NCBI GenBank assembly: GCA_022315425.1
Contig: JAIUPT010000046.1
Location: forward strand, 186,001 to 250,000
Source of the DNA: Pseudevernia furfuracea
Taxonomy: Eukaryota; Ascomycota; Lecanoromycetes; Lecanorales; Parmeliaceae
Direction: 5' to 3'
Length of the DNA: 64,000 bases
Positions 43,457-54,247 of this stretch are shown one piece after another; position 1 is the stretch's first letter; every line of letters begins with the position of its first letter. The position numbers and the translations under genes are program-made. Under the pieces are notes generated by a model. The model was not told the DNA's origin. It did not search any database and was given only the letters and a program-made list of their open reading frames with translations.

Positions 43457-44791
43457 TTATCGCACCACCGCTCCTTTCAAGCTCTTCACAGTACACCTCC
43501 CTCCACTCTTCGTCACCAACGCCTTGACCCCCTTTCCCTTGTCCCCATCTGTATCCTTCAATGCTTCCACTCCACCCGCCTCGAACCCCACTTCTAGCCC
43601 TTCAGTCGTAGTGAATCCGGGCTGCAAGCTCTCCCAGACCTTCTTTTTTGGATTCAGTACCCCTTCTGGCTCCCCTTCCCACCCGTCAAAGCATACCCTC
43701 TCGCCAGCCGCCGCTCCTTCTGGCGGGTTGACTAATTCCACTGGGCCTTTGTGATTGTCCTCTTCGCCTTCTTTTAACCTCGGTGACGCGGCCAGAACCA
43801 TAGCAGCAGACTTCACGCCCCTCATCGTCACCGGCTTGAGGTTGCAAACAACTATGATCTTCCTCCCCTGCATTTCCTCCAACGGTACCAGCCCGTTAAG
43901 TCCAGAGCATACAGTACGTACGATCTGGCCTTCATGTTCCGAGGTATTTTCAGTACCTGGAGGGTCTCCGCAGGCGATGGTGGAGACGTAAAGAGAATCA
44001 GCGTTGGGATGCGGGATGGCTTTGAGAATGTGGCCGACGCGGAGATCTATGAGGTGTGGGGAAAGGGGTGTCTCTTTCGGCGGTTGCTTGGCGGGCTTTG
44101 GAGCTTTCTCTTTCTTCTCCTTTTTGCTGGGCTGGGGCGTGGCGCCATCAGCCGTTGCTGTTTTGGATTGCGGTTCTAGATCTTGTGCCTTTCCCTTGCC
44201 CTCTTTGCCTCTGCCAACCACAAGTGGCGCCTGCCCGTCTGTGGCTGCAGCTACGGCTTTCTCTTTCTTCTTGCGCTCTTTCTCCTCCTTGGGATCTATA
44301 GGCTTGTGTATAAATCTGACGTCGCTAGGATCGATATTGACCTTGTCGTCTGCTGAAAGAGACAGCCCGAATAACGCGGCGTTTTGCACAAAGTCGATGT
44401 AGCGTATAATGTGATGGTAGCCATGTTCGCCGGTCCGTTCCTCGGCATTCCATGATTTCACTGCTGGGGCTAGTCTATGAAACATTGCTGCGTCTGCTAT
44501 TGAAGGCTTGTTGCCCAGTAGAGTTGTGCGAGTAGAGAGGTGGATGTTGAGTGAGCCTAGGCGTTCAGCATGTTTGGCCTCGTCCTCGTCAGATGCAGCA
44601 AGATGAGATGATGCAGTCAGCCATTGTGATATCCCGACCTTCTCGTTGTCCGCGTAGGAAGTGTCAGGGTAGAGCTTGTGGGAGGTGTTGCTAGATAGAT
44701 CTGCTTCCAGGGTAGTAGCTGGTACTACAGAAGGGAAGGATGAATGCAGAAAGGCGACGAGATCTTTTGGAAAGGATGTTGAGGTCGACAT
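43457..44791 (-). CDS. ARC1: Arc1-type tRNA-binding aminoacyl-tRNA synthetase cofactor
   Basis: Single exon, 444 residues. Residues 1-150 resemble the GST-C-like domain that docks synthetases (LGSLNIHLSTRTTLLGNKPS, IADAAMFHRLAPAVKSW). A Lys-rich linker follows (KKEKKEKAPKPAKQPPKET). The C-terminal OB-fold tRNA-binding domain of the EMAPII/Trbp111 type starts at LIDLRVGHILKAIPHPNADS. It continues with VRTVCSGLNGLVPLEEMQGR and IIVVCNLKPVTMRGVKSAAM. In yeast, Arc1 binds methionyl- and glutamyl-tRNA synthetases, raises their tRNA affinity and keeps them cytosolic. The domain order and family match are clear. Confidence 0.9.
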   Translation of the reverse strand: MSTSTSFPKDLVAFLHSSFPSVVPATTLEADLSSNTSHKLYPDTSYADNEKVGISQWLTASSHLAASDEDEAKHAERLGSLNIHLSTRTTLLGNKPSIADAAMFHRLAPAVKSWNAEERTGEHGYHHIIRYIDFVQNAALFGLSLSADDKVNIDPSDVRFIHKPIDPKEEKERKKKEKAVAAATDGQAPLVVGRGKEGKGKAQDLEPQSKTATADGATPQPSKKEKKEKAPKPAKQPPKETPLSPHLIDLRVGHILKAIPHPNADSLYVSTIACGDPPGTENTSEHEGQIVRTVCSGLNGLVPLEEMQGRKIIVVCNLKPVTMRGVKSAAMVLAASPRLKEGEEDNHKGPVELVNPPEGAAAGERVCFDGWEGEPEGVLNPKKKVWESLQPGFTTTEGLEVGFEAGGVEALKDTDGDKGKGVKALVTKSGGRCTVKSLKGAVVR

Positions 44792-46374
44792 GGAGTAGAA
44801 GATGGATGAGAACGCCGGCTTCCGGGGGGAGATTGCCCAGGGCTCGACGACACGTGGAGTCCTGTATCGAAGCTGGCGAGGGAATATCCTCAGCAGTGCC
44901 AGCTTCGTGCCTTTCTGGAAGATTACGCGTAGCTACTGCTCCTGCGGGGGGAAATGGAAGAAAAGGAATCAACATCATTGCTAAGCGAGCCTTGGCATGT
45001 CATCGAAATTCTATGGTCTACGAGTACGGGCAGGTAAGATATGTGTATGGATTTCTACCAAGCGAATATATCGAAGCAAGAACTAACAGCAAGTTTCCTA
45101 TCTTAGGGAACGTCGGATTTCATGGAATGGTATAAGACGCAAACGATAGCGAGGGAGCTCTGCACGAAATTTGCTCTGAATTCTTTTTAGCTCCCAGAAT
45201 TGCATAACACATCCATGTATCTTGGAGTCTCCATCTTCGTCCCGCTGAATCATCATGATAACGCTTTTCGAAATCAGCAAATGGGTCGGTGGACGAGCTA
45301 TAAGGAAGGTCAGCTTCCATATCGTACAACCCCAGGCTCCCATTTTCCGTCACGGTTGGACTGACACTACGCCATTGGCGTTAGGCTGGAAGAATGCATA
45401 AAAGACATGGGTAAACTTCTCAACCGCGAGGTCTGTCGGATGGAAGTTCTTCTCCTATATACCCTAAGTGCTAGTGTTAGATTCTAGAAAGGTTTCGTAG
45501 TCAGGACACGAACCGTATTCATGAAATACACGCAGGTTTTGTAGCCTGGATTGGATGGAGTATCTGACGGCGCTCTAGGATCCATAATGATGATTTGAGC
45601 TGTCGTTACTTTGCAGCGTGAAGATGAATCGACGGGACCAGAGTCTAGAAATTGTCCCTTGGATGGGCTTAGTAAGAGGTCTTCGCGGTTGCTTTTTTTT
45701 TGATTTGATCAAGAAGGTCACTCGAACAAAGAGAATTAGATTCCAGTCCACCCTTATGGAGCCTATTTCCTGGCAAAATGGCGTGTAGAATCCAAGTTTT
45801 CCGGGACAGATATTGGATCCTAACGATCCTCCTGAGCCCAATGCAAGCGGTACCTCGGTCCATAATAGCTATCATCGTGATTCACAAGATTGAACCAATT
45901 CAAACGATATCATTGTCTTGAGTTCTGAGGTCTGACGTAGCGGTGTACGCAGCCTGCATCTAATGCTGCGTCACTTGCACGCAGACTGTAGATCCTTCCG
46001 TTGAAAGGTACAGATCGCTTGCGCAAAGGTCTAACTTGATCGCAAAGGAGATAGTATATGGATGTTCCCATCACGTTTGTTTCAACATCGCTAGGTGTGA
46101 CCTTGATTAATAAGCGTTTAGAGGTAATGTACCATGACTTTGTATGCATTTAGAGTATATTTTCAGTGAGTGACCATGCCACTTTTATTTTGCCAGTTTT
46201 TGTACCAGTGTCCGGCTTTGATATCAGACGATCAACGGGTTCAAAAGCTACAAGAGTTGCAAGACTAATACCCTGACTCTGTGGGCGTACTTTTGCCACG
46301 GGATAGCGACATGTAAGGTTCCTGATCATTGATTCTCAGCCAAGTAATCTATGAGGCAAAGGCTGGTTGTAGTG
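44792..46374. other. Intergenic holding a chitinase relic
   Basis: Apart from the GH18 relic at 45107-45585, no gene is supported. Frames at 45575-45875 and 45910-46149 on the minus strand lack recognisable content, although they may belong to the same decayed locus. Confidence 0.45.
45107..45585 (-). pseudogene. Relic of a GH18 chitinase (5' part only)
   Basis: Minus-strand reading starts MDPRAPSDTPSNPGYKTCVYFMN, the usual GH18 lead-in (GYK..VYF.NW). After an intron-like GTTCGT...TATAG gap it continues NFHPTDLAVEKFTHVFYAFF, matching the NxxPxDLP..xLTHVLYAFA block. A frame change follows, then LYDMEADLPYSSSTDPFADF and EKRYHDDS. A second frame change leads to IHGCVMQFWELKRIQSKFR, which matches the YGCxKQLxxLKKxNR block. 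The sequence then ends without the SxGGW strand or the DxxDxDxE catalytic motif. At least two frame changes and loss of the catalytic part make it a pseudogene. Confidence 0.7.
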
Positions 46375-49300
46375 CTATGGAATACTGACCAGAACTTTTT
46401 TGGCGTTGCAGACTCGCCACGACAGATTGCGGACGTTACCATCAGCTAGGACGACCTCAGGTGCAAGTTCTATCCCGAACCTGTATGGTGATAAGTGTTT
46501 GGCTTGCAGCATTCATGGAAGGCCAAGAGCGACTCACATTTGGTGCACCGCAAAGACCACTCTCTTTGCAAATCTCCCGTTTGTCTCTACCTGGCCGCCG
46601 AAAGACTCGTCCACAGTAGAAGGGGCAATATCTGGATCTCTGTCAAGACAGTTCCTTATGAGCTGCAACAAAGCATCTTCCACAGCACCGCGGATCGATC
46701 CATTTGCATCGACCTCGACGTCGTCCTCATCAAACTTGTTGATCCTAGTCTCGAATGGTATTGAAATGGCCATTACGTTGTGCTTTCCGTTATGATGATA
46801 TCTTAACTCGAAGACTCCCGTTGTCCACCACAGCTTGTCCCCTGAAAACTCCATCTCGCCCGAAAGATAGTCCTTAGTCTCCCCGTCTCTACGTCCGGCA
46901 CCCGATACTCGGATATCGCTTACGAGGATGCCGCGATCTGAGATGATAGAACCGTACTGATCTTGATTGGTCGCCACCCATCGGCCTTGGGAAGAGACTC
47001 GAGTCGAATCCCGCGAAGCATGGTCTACAACCATGTACAGGCCGACCCAGTCCTTCTTACTGTGATTCAACGGCGCCGTCCATCGCACTTTGATTGGTGC
47101 ACCATACTCAAAGCTCAAAGTCTTGAACGACGAGCGCTGCTCCGGTCTTGCCTGATTCTGACTTCCGCTTATATACCTCGCAGAGGGTTTTAAGGGCGTG
47201 CCTTGGACTTCCAACGAGTAATCCCTTGGGTCATAGCCAGCGAGATCTGGCGCTACCCTGGTGATGCTGATGCGTGTGGGATATTTGAATAAAGCTGTTG
47301 AGTCCTTCACGAAATGGCTCACGCCTGCTGCAATCTTGGGACGAGCAGCATCGATAAGGTCTTCAAATGAGTCGATTGTTCCTTCCAGCATCTTGTCGAC
47401 ACTGCCTCGCCATTGAAACAGATTAGGGGGCAGCGATCGCTTAAGGCTCTTAACCAGACCGGATTCCCGCCGCAGGCTCTGGCCATACAGCTTTTGCATG
47501 TGTGGCCGCTCGACAAGCTGGATGAACGCAAGGGTCAAAACATGGCTGAGTAACGCTAGGGAGAAGATTGCGCTGCTCCTGGTGATCAGCGCAGCACCCC
47601 AAACGCCGGCTAGCCCTATCACTCGTTCTGGGTTGTTGAGAAAGCGGTATATGCCACTGTATGTCAACTTCGGAGAATGATCGAAGAAGAAATCTCCAAA
47701 AAACCAGCCAAATTCGCCCAGTGAATCGTAGATGCTGATTGCTGTCCAAATTTGTAAAGCGACCAAACTAATGCCCACCACATGCTTCAGAAGGACCAGG
47801 CCATGCTCCCAATCTTGCGGGAGTGAGTACATTTTCCACGATGCCGCTACAAAGCTTGCGTAGCACAATGTCATGGAAAGATGATACGTTCCTTTCCATT
47901 GGCGCCAGGCTTCTTCCGTGCTCTCACCATATTTGAGAAAATGGCGTGTCCATCTTTTCTTGGATGACTGCCGGTTTAGTAGGTAACCCACACCCATCGA
48001 GTACCACAGACGCCACAGTGCTGCATTGATGACAAATATTCCTTGGTAGAATGGAGTTGATGGTGTCAAGACTACTAAGGCGAAAATACATATCTGTAGG
48101 AGAATAACCGAGGTATCGGTAACTCGGTGTAGGTCAATGTTCTTGAGCCCGATGAGGTTGTGCACCGGCGAGGGCTGGTTCGCGGAGGCTAGTGGTGGCG
48201 CACTGTAGTCGTGCTCAGCGTCCGCAGACTGACAATCATCACGCTCAGTCTCCGATTGTGGTTCAGATTGGAGTCTCCTGGGTGGATGAGAATTGTACGT
48301 CTTCTCAATATGGGGGTTCTCCACCCATACTAGGAATGCGAACTGAGCAGCATGGGCAACGATGGATATGAAGAGGACCTTGTAGCTGGCCGCTATGAGC
48401 GAAATACCGTAGTAACCAGCATATCCGACTGAGTACATGGGATGAGGAGCCATCTCGAAGACACCATCGAATGTCAATTCCTGGTCGATCAGATAGAAAA
48501 AGTCTCCCCAGTACCAGGCATAGTCTTTGACGACTCGATGAGCATCGAGCTTGACCCAAAGATTAAAGCCAAACAACCCCCATCCGGTAGTCCAGCGTAG
48601 GATAGTAAGTGCCATACCTTCGTCAGCAGGTCGGCCACCACATGCAATGGCAAACAGGACATAAGACACGAAGTCACACATTAAGATGAGGTCGACCACA
48701 CGCCGAAAGACAAGCCAGGTATTATACTCGATGGGCGCATCCTCGAACTTGTAATCCTGAGGTATCTTGGTTTCCATCTCCCGCTTCAGAATACGGTACA
48801 GCATTGGGTGCGGGTTTCCGCCAGTCTTGGGATCGACAAATATCTTCGATTTCTTCGCCCACGCCACCAACCTCCGATGACGCGATTGGATGAGTAGCAG
48901 GTAGCCTATGCCGACATTGTAGCATGCTCGCCAAAAGAGGAAGACGACCGCGAAGACTGGTATTCGGAGAGGGGCCGGTAAAAGAAAGAGCGTTGCAATG
49001 TGTACGCCTAGGACAGCAAGCACGACGAGGTCTGAGATGTTTTTCGGCTGGCTGGGCGAGAGGAGCTGGGATACCATATCATGAGTCTGAGGGACGGTGA
49101 ATACTATTACAATTCGATGTCAGCCATTATGAAATCGTTTGCAAGGTGACACGAGTTCTGATCTCAGCCCTCGCCCTGGCTCGCCTTTCCCGTTACAAAG
49201 CCATGGAAAAGCTTAACACGCCCGTAATTGAAACACGATATAACTGACTCACCCGTTCCGTCTGGCGTTCTACCGCGTGTTTTCTCGCTTTTCATTTCTT

Positions 49301-49379
49301 CCGAATGCGACTTCGTGTCATCCTTGTGCTCCTTGTTTGGCTCCTTTGGCCTTCGTTCCCGCAGGCCATTTCCGTCCAT
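46375..49379 (-). CDS. CHO2: Phosphatidylethanolamine N-methyltransferase
   Basis: Three exons (49379-49253, 49103-46538, 46480-46375), 932 residues, phases consistent. Exon 1 codes the charged N-terminus ending in RTPDGT, joined across a 149-base intron to VFTVPQTHDMVSQLLSPSQP, the family start. Two related methyltransferase modules follow: GDFFYLIDQELTFDGVFEMA with PHPMYSVGYAGYYG, and GDFFFDHSPKLTYSGIYRFL with NNPERVIGLAGVWG. Each has several membrane helices. The C-terminal beta-rich domain has VRWTAPLNHSKKDWVGLYMV and WTTGVFELRYHHNGKHNVM. The enzyme uses S-adenosylmethionine to methylate phosphatidylethanolamine in the ER, the first step of the de novo phosphatidylcholine pathway. The last exon adds about 36 residues beyond the stop of the unspliced frame. 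Confidence 0.93.
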
Positions 49380-50102
49380 TGGCTCGGTCCCACGCGCTCC
49401 TGAATATTCTTCGATATTGTAGGCAAGGCACGTTGACGTAGACCGTTGTAATGCCTTGGAACGGTGGTATTTCGATTCAACTTCAGACAGGGCTTTGGAT
49501 GCTCGAGGCTTGAAAAAAGGAAAGAAAGATGTGGTCAGAGGACTAAGGATGATCACGAGAGCAATGCCCAAACGTATTGAGGTGTAAGCGACGAGGGGAA
49601 TGGGTGGAATGCAAGTGGCGTGTTAGCCATTTGCATGTTGAACTTTTCGAGGCTGCTGCAGGTTTTCGGCGGAAATGGTGGGGGGATCCTCAAAGGCATG
49701 ACGTTCGCTAAATCTTTCATTGGGTTAACTCGCAATACTATTCCAAGAAGATTGGGGGCTCGAGCACGACTCATGTTCTCACGGAGTGGAGGCATCAGAG
49801 TAGGAAATTGTTATTGTTGCAAGAGAGTTATGAGATATGAGAGAAGTCAACGCTAAGTATAAGCTGCGCATCGCTTCTCTCGTCTTATCACATATCTTTC
49901 CGTGGACGTGGAAATCCCGACAGCTTTCTGCTGATAGGGCAGAAATGTCATCGGTAACTTATATAAGTACCTGCAGCCTTACAAATCCCAACTTGCCCTC
50001 CATGGATATCTTTTGACACAAACAAATATTATTATTATCGCCATGCATCTATCTTGACACCACACTTTACCATCAACTCCTCTTTCATCTATTCTGCGAA
50101 TT
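49380..50102. promoter_or_regulatory. Divergent promoter region between CHO2 and NBP35
   Basis: About 720 bp separate the two start codons, and the genes are transcribed away from each other. The minus-strand frame upstream of the CHO2 ATG stays open for another 64 codons, but I see no conserved content in it. No specific operator could be assigned. T/A-rich stretches lie near 49960-50040 just before the NBP35 start. Confidence 0.5.
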
Positions 50103-51122
50103 ATGTCTTCCATCACAACAACCACGCTGGAAGAGCCTATCCAGGTCGATCTCTCCGCCCCGCTGAAGAACCACCCCTCCCTCATTGCCCCCGAACCGGA
50201 ACATTGCCCAGGCCCAGAGTCTAAACTCGCAGGCCAAGGTGATGCCTGCGCAGGCTGTCCCAACCAAAGCATCTGCGCTTCTACCCCAAAAGGTCCTGAC
50301 CCTGACATCCCCCTTATCACCTCCCGTCTCTCCGGCATCAAACATAAAATCTTAATTCTAAGTGGCAAGGGCGGGGTGGGAAAATCTACATTCACGACAA
50401 TGCTGGCGCACGCTTTCGCTGCAGATGAAGGGAACATGGTCGGTATAATGGATACGGATATCTGTGGACCCAGCATACCAAAAATGATGGGTGTAGAGGC
50501 TGAGACGATTCATGTCAGCAATGCTGGCTGGAGTCCTGTATGGGTGGCGGACAACTTGGGAGTGATGAGCGTACAGTTTATGCTACCATCGAGAGATGAC
50601 GCCGTGATTTGGCGTGGCCCAAAGAAGAATGGGTTGATCAAGCAATTCTTGAAAGATGTCGAATGGGGCGAAATGGACTATCTGCTTGTAGACACTCCCC
50701 CCGGAACGAGCGACGAGCACTTAAGTGTCAATTCCTATCTGAAGGAATCCGGAGTCGATGGCGCCGTCGTGGTGACGACGCCGCAGGAGGTCAGCCTGCT
50801 GGATGTACGAAAGGAGATTGACTTTTGTAGGAAGGCGGGTATCAAAGTACTGGGTATCGTCGAGAACATGTCAGGCTTCGTGTGTCCGAGCTGCAAGCAT
50901 CAAAATGACATCTTCAAAGCTACGACTGGTGGGGCAAGGAAGCTGGCAGAAGAGACAAGCATTCCCTTCCTTGGGGTAGTCCCTTTAGATCCAAGAATCG
51001 GTATGGCATGTGATTATGGGGAAAGCTTTTTTGACAACTTCCCCGACAGTCCAGCTTGTGCGGCTCTGCAAGGGGTGGTGAAAAGGGTCCAAGAGGAGGC
51101 GGGCATTAGTACAGTGCCATGA
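50103..51122 (+). CDS. NBP35: Cytosolic Fe-S cluster assembly ATPase NBP35
   Basis: Single exon, 339 residues. The N-terminal cysteine cluster HCPGPESKLAGQGDACAGCP continues to NQSIC (four cysteines), which separates NBP35 from its shorter partner CFD1. The deviant Walker A motif SGKGGVGKS lies near residue 90. Walker B-like and switch blocks DTDICGPSIPKMMG and LLVDTPPGTSDEHLS follow, and the C-terminal bridging CPSC (FVCPSCKH) is intact. NBP35 forms a scaffold with CFD1 that binds a [4Fe-4S] cluster and hands it to cytosolic and nuclear proteins. Length and motifs are normal. Confidence 0.95.
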   Translation: MSSITTTTLEEPIQVDLSAPLKNHPSLIAPEPEHCPGPESKLAGQGDACAGCPNQSICASTPKGPDPDIPLITSRLSGIKHKILILSGKGGVGKSTFTTMLAHAFAADEGNMVGIMDTDICGPSIPKMMGVEAETIHVSNAGWSPVWVADNLGVMSVQFMLPSRDDAVIWRGPKKNGLIKQFLKDVEWGEMDYLLVDTPPGTSDEHLSVNSYLKESGVDGAVVVTTPQEVSLLDVRKEIDFCRKAGIKVLGIVENMSGFVCPSCKHQNDIFKATTGGARKLAEETSIPFLGVVPLDPRIGMACDYGESFFDNFPDSPACAALQGVVKRVQEEAGISTVP

Positions 51123-51424
51123 GAACAGAATTTTGGCTTTGACAATTGCCTACGGCGGCTCGGATTGTTAGGCATTTACATGGAGCGTGCATTTGCATGG
51201 ACGGCGTTCCTATCAGCCCAATAAGACCATATATTTGTATGTAAATATCTTGACCATTCAAAAATTTTGAAGCAATTCTATTTAAACGTTGGCCGCATCG
51301 CTTTTTACGAGGGAGTCGAGGTCTACTAGCTTCTTTTTTATCTCCGTTGACTCAGGAGTCATTACTCTCACGAAGTAATATCTGGATTCATGGTAACCAG
51401 ATGAAGATTGGCAACAGCTCCCGT
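51123..51424. other. 3' region between convergent genes, no gene seen
   Basis: Spacer of about 300 bp with no coding signal. Confidence 0.5.
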
Positions 51425-53068
51425 TTAATTGCTTATGTGGAGGAGACTTCCGTTGCCGCCGGTGCTGTTTATGAGCGAGCCCTGATAGCCAATGCAGCCA
51501 ACGGTCTTGTTAGCAGCTTCGATAGATTCATCGCATAGAGGTGTTGGTGGGAAGCTTGGTGGGAGGGGACGCGCTTTGGAAATCTCAATTTCGAATGTCG
51601 GTGGCAGAGGCGGCCCCACGCCGAGTTCAGTGATGTTTTGGTGTTGAATAGCTGCATCACAGTTTCAGTATTATCAGTACACTTAGAGGCGATGCACTGA
51701 CATTGTCTCCTGAGCAAGCTCGTAGGATCATGTGCATCAAACGGCCGCGCTGAAGCCACTCCACCGAGGCCAATGGCTTGAGGGCCATCCAGACAAGTAC
51801 CCAAAAGTACATCGATCGTGGCTCGAAGAACATCCCATGTGCATGCGTGGCGCTGCTTACTGCTGACTTCAATCTTACAGTTACCTATTCAGATTAGATA
51901 TTGGAGGAGCAGCAGTATGTCGTTAGACTTCATACCAACTTGCTTGATAAGCGGTTCCTTTGGGCCCACTATAACATTTCCTTCTCCGATGAATGCGAAA
52001 GAGGCATCTTCACAGTCTCGGGGCCGGGGCGATCCTTCTGAGCCATAGCAGTTGTAATCTACCTGTTTGGAGATCAGCTCTGCCATTCCTGTGACTTAGG
52101 AAGCACGGAATTTCTGGACATTACTCACGTTTTCAGGAATGGAATTGGCGATGTTTCTGCTGTCCCACCAGGCTTGAGTTCCTCCGATCCTCATGCGCTT
52201 ATAAACTTCTTTGAGTGCGTTGACTATCACGAATACTTTGGCACGGTTTACCTTGAGTGTAATTTGTGGTAGCGTTTCAAGCAAGCCATTTTGAACCGCT
52301 TCGTTAACTCGAGGGTCTGTATCGCCAGGTCTCCCTCTACCTTGCCTCGGGGACACCTGGACTGTCAAGAAAAGAGGCGTATTGTAACCAGCAGGCACTT
52401 TTTTATACTTCGAAATCCCAGCGATGGTGTCTCTGAGTTTATAAGTAATAAATCCACCCCGTCCAAAATTGTCGATGAGGCAGCTTGCGTTTACTTTACC
52501 CACCAATTCTCTCAAGGTACTGCGGTTCAGTAAGTATTGAAGGTCCAAGACGTGTTTCGGAAAATATTGTACCTCTTCCTAATAAGGACATTATTGTCGG
52601 TGTTGGATCGACCTGCCAAATCCACCGTGATAACGCATGAAGCCTCGGATGGGTGTGCTTTAGAATTGCCTCGTCAGCGTCTCTCAGACCTCGGGAACGT
52701 CTTTTCGCTCAACCATGATCATTGCCTGAGCGAATCGGTGTCTCGACCAAGTCTGGACCGCTGAAAGACTTACTTGTATTATCGTAGTAGTAGACCGGAG
52801 TTATAAGGGCTTCCTGGCCAGGATAGCCCTTACGGGACACGAATTGCGAAAATCGACGGCCATCTGGCATGGTCTGCAAAGCCCTATAGCAAGCCTTTGT
52901 TTCAAGATTCTCTCCATACTCTGGCGCACATTCTACAACATCAGGCAACTTGGGATATGGGCCGGCTGTGACAGATGAACTAGCTGTGATCTCCAGTGTA
53001 GAGCCCGACACGCACGACAAATCAACGAAAAGGCCAGCAAGGCACAAAGTAGATAACGAAAAACGCAT
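51425..53068 (-). CDS. Secreted protein of unknown function, six exons
   Basis: Exons 53068-52774, 52669-52573, 52519-52129, 52062-51936, 51884-51702 and 51651-51425 give 439 residues with every phase closing. A signal peptide (MRFSLSTLCLAGLFVDLSC) is followed by an extracellular-type body with about 14 cysteines. Parts are EASCVITVDLAGRSN in exon 2, GRGGFITYKLRDTIAG in exon 3, YNCYGSEGSPRPRDCED in exon 4 and WDVLRATIDVLLGTCLDG in exon 5. The Ser/Asn-rich tail ends GGNGSLLHISN. N-glycosylation sites are frequent. The CxIxVDL and WxVLxxTIDxLxxxC blocks occur in uncharacterised secreted fungal proteins as I recall them; no enzyme motif is visible. The long first intron and the exact 3' end of exon 1 are the least certain points. 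Confidence 0.68.
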
Positions 53069-53464
53069 TTGAAAGTTGACTGTGAGAGTAGAAATTTGCT
53101 GATGATTGATTATACCCGAATACAGATCCTCTTCATTTACGGAGAGAAAAACAGAATCGGGCCAGATGCAAGGGACTGTTGCTCTACGCTCCCAATCATG
53201 ATTTGCGCTTTCTCCTCTCTAAGATAAAACATGGTAGAGCGCTCCAGGGTCAACAAGATCCCGGCTCATACCTTTGGCGGCTGCTAAAAGCCAGTCGCAT
53301 AATCCGTACCAAGATTACTCTGCCGTTATGTTGTAAGCGACTCTGTTCTTTGAGAGAAAGCATGCTTATTCCAAGGCTTTGAGGTTGTTCCGAGAACGTT
53401 ACCCTTGAATATACTGGGCCTGGACAAGGGCTCCAAATTTTGCGTCTCGCGACATCCATTTCCT
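53069..53464. other. Intergenic, no gene seen
   Basis: Promoter side of the secreted protein gene and 3' flank of the thioredoxin-like gene. Short frames only. Confidence 0.5.
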
Positions 53465-54247
53465 CTATTTTAGCCCGAAAAGTCCTCCAAATAACCCGCC
53501 TCCCTTCCCTCCACTTTCTCCCCTTATGGCCTCGTCCTCAACCCATAGCCGTAGAAAATCTTTGTCTTTCATTTCCTCGACGCTGGTAAGCCTGGTTTGT
53601 AGCTGCGCCTCTTGTCTACTGAAGGCCAGCAGGGTTGGAATACTCGTAATCTATACACATCCATTAACGTCTCTGTTCTCCATCATGTACCCTTAGTGAA
53701 GCGTTTAAGCAATCACGCACCATGTATCTATTTCTCGGTCAGTACGTCAAAGACTGCGTTCTTGAATTGAAGAGATCAGTTAAGCCCGTACCGCCCTGCA
53801 ACGTCTCCTAGAGTAGGGGAATCGAACTCGATCTCTGCATAGCCCACGCCTCCTCTTTCCTCCCCCACTCCTTCTTCCTCGATCATTTGCCGTATGAGAG
53901 GAGCCACGATACGGCATGAGGGGCACCAAGAAGCAGTCCAAAGAGTGATTAACGCAGTGCGATTTGATGCAGAGAGAAGGATCAAGGTGTCGAAGTCCGA
54001 GGGTGAGCGAACCCTAGGATGTCGACATCAGCTTTGAATATTTTTCCAGTAGCTATGAAGGGAGATGGCACCAATGGCGACATATTGAGGGGCGACATAC
54101 TTACGGATCGTATATGCGATTCTTGGCTAGGTTGGGAGGTGTCGTACTTAATGGGCGAGCTCTACTAATGCTGGTGCTGGGGATCCGGGGCCTCGATATG
54201 AGGTACTGCCTGACAAGGCTACGGTAGGTTAAAGATAGCGTCTTCAT
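53465..54247 (-). CDS. Mitochondrial thioredoxin-like protein
   Basis: Exon 1 (54247-54105) codes a basic, hydroxylated presequence (MKTLSLTYRSLVRQYLISRP and on to PLSTTPPNLAKNRIYDP) typical of mitochondrial import. Exon 2 (from 54013) holds ALITLWTASWCPSCRIVAPL, the thioredoxin active site with a CPSC variant of CGPC. It is followed by VGYAEIEFDSPTLGDVAGRYG. The last exon (53650-53465) begins ITSIPTLLAFSRQEAQLQTR, with the cis-Pro, and ends GGGLFGGLFGLK. The donor after GRYG is unclear: the only nearby GT (in CGGTACGG) would drop residues or shift frame. A non-standard donor or a one-base defect is therefore possible. The likely role is a mitochondrial thiol-disulfide redox protein. Confidence 0.72.

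Noticed and set aside
49164..49376. Continuation of the CHO2 first-exon frame past RTPDGT
   Set aside because: It reads through the first intron; splicing at GTGAGT joins the conserved VFTVPQTHDMVSQ block instead.
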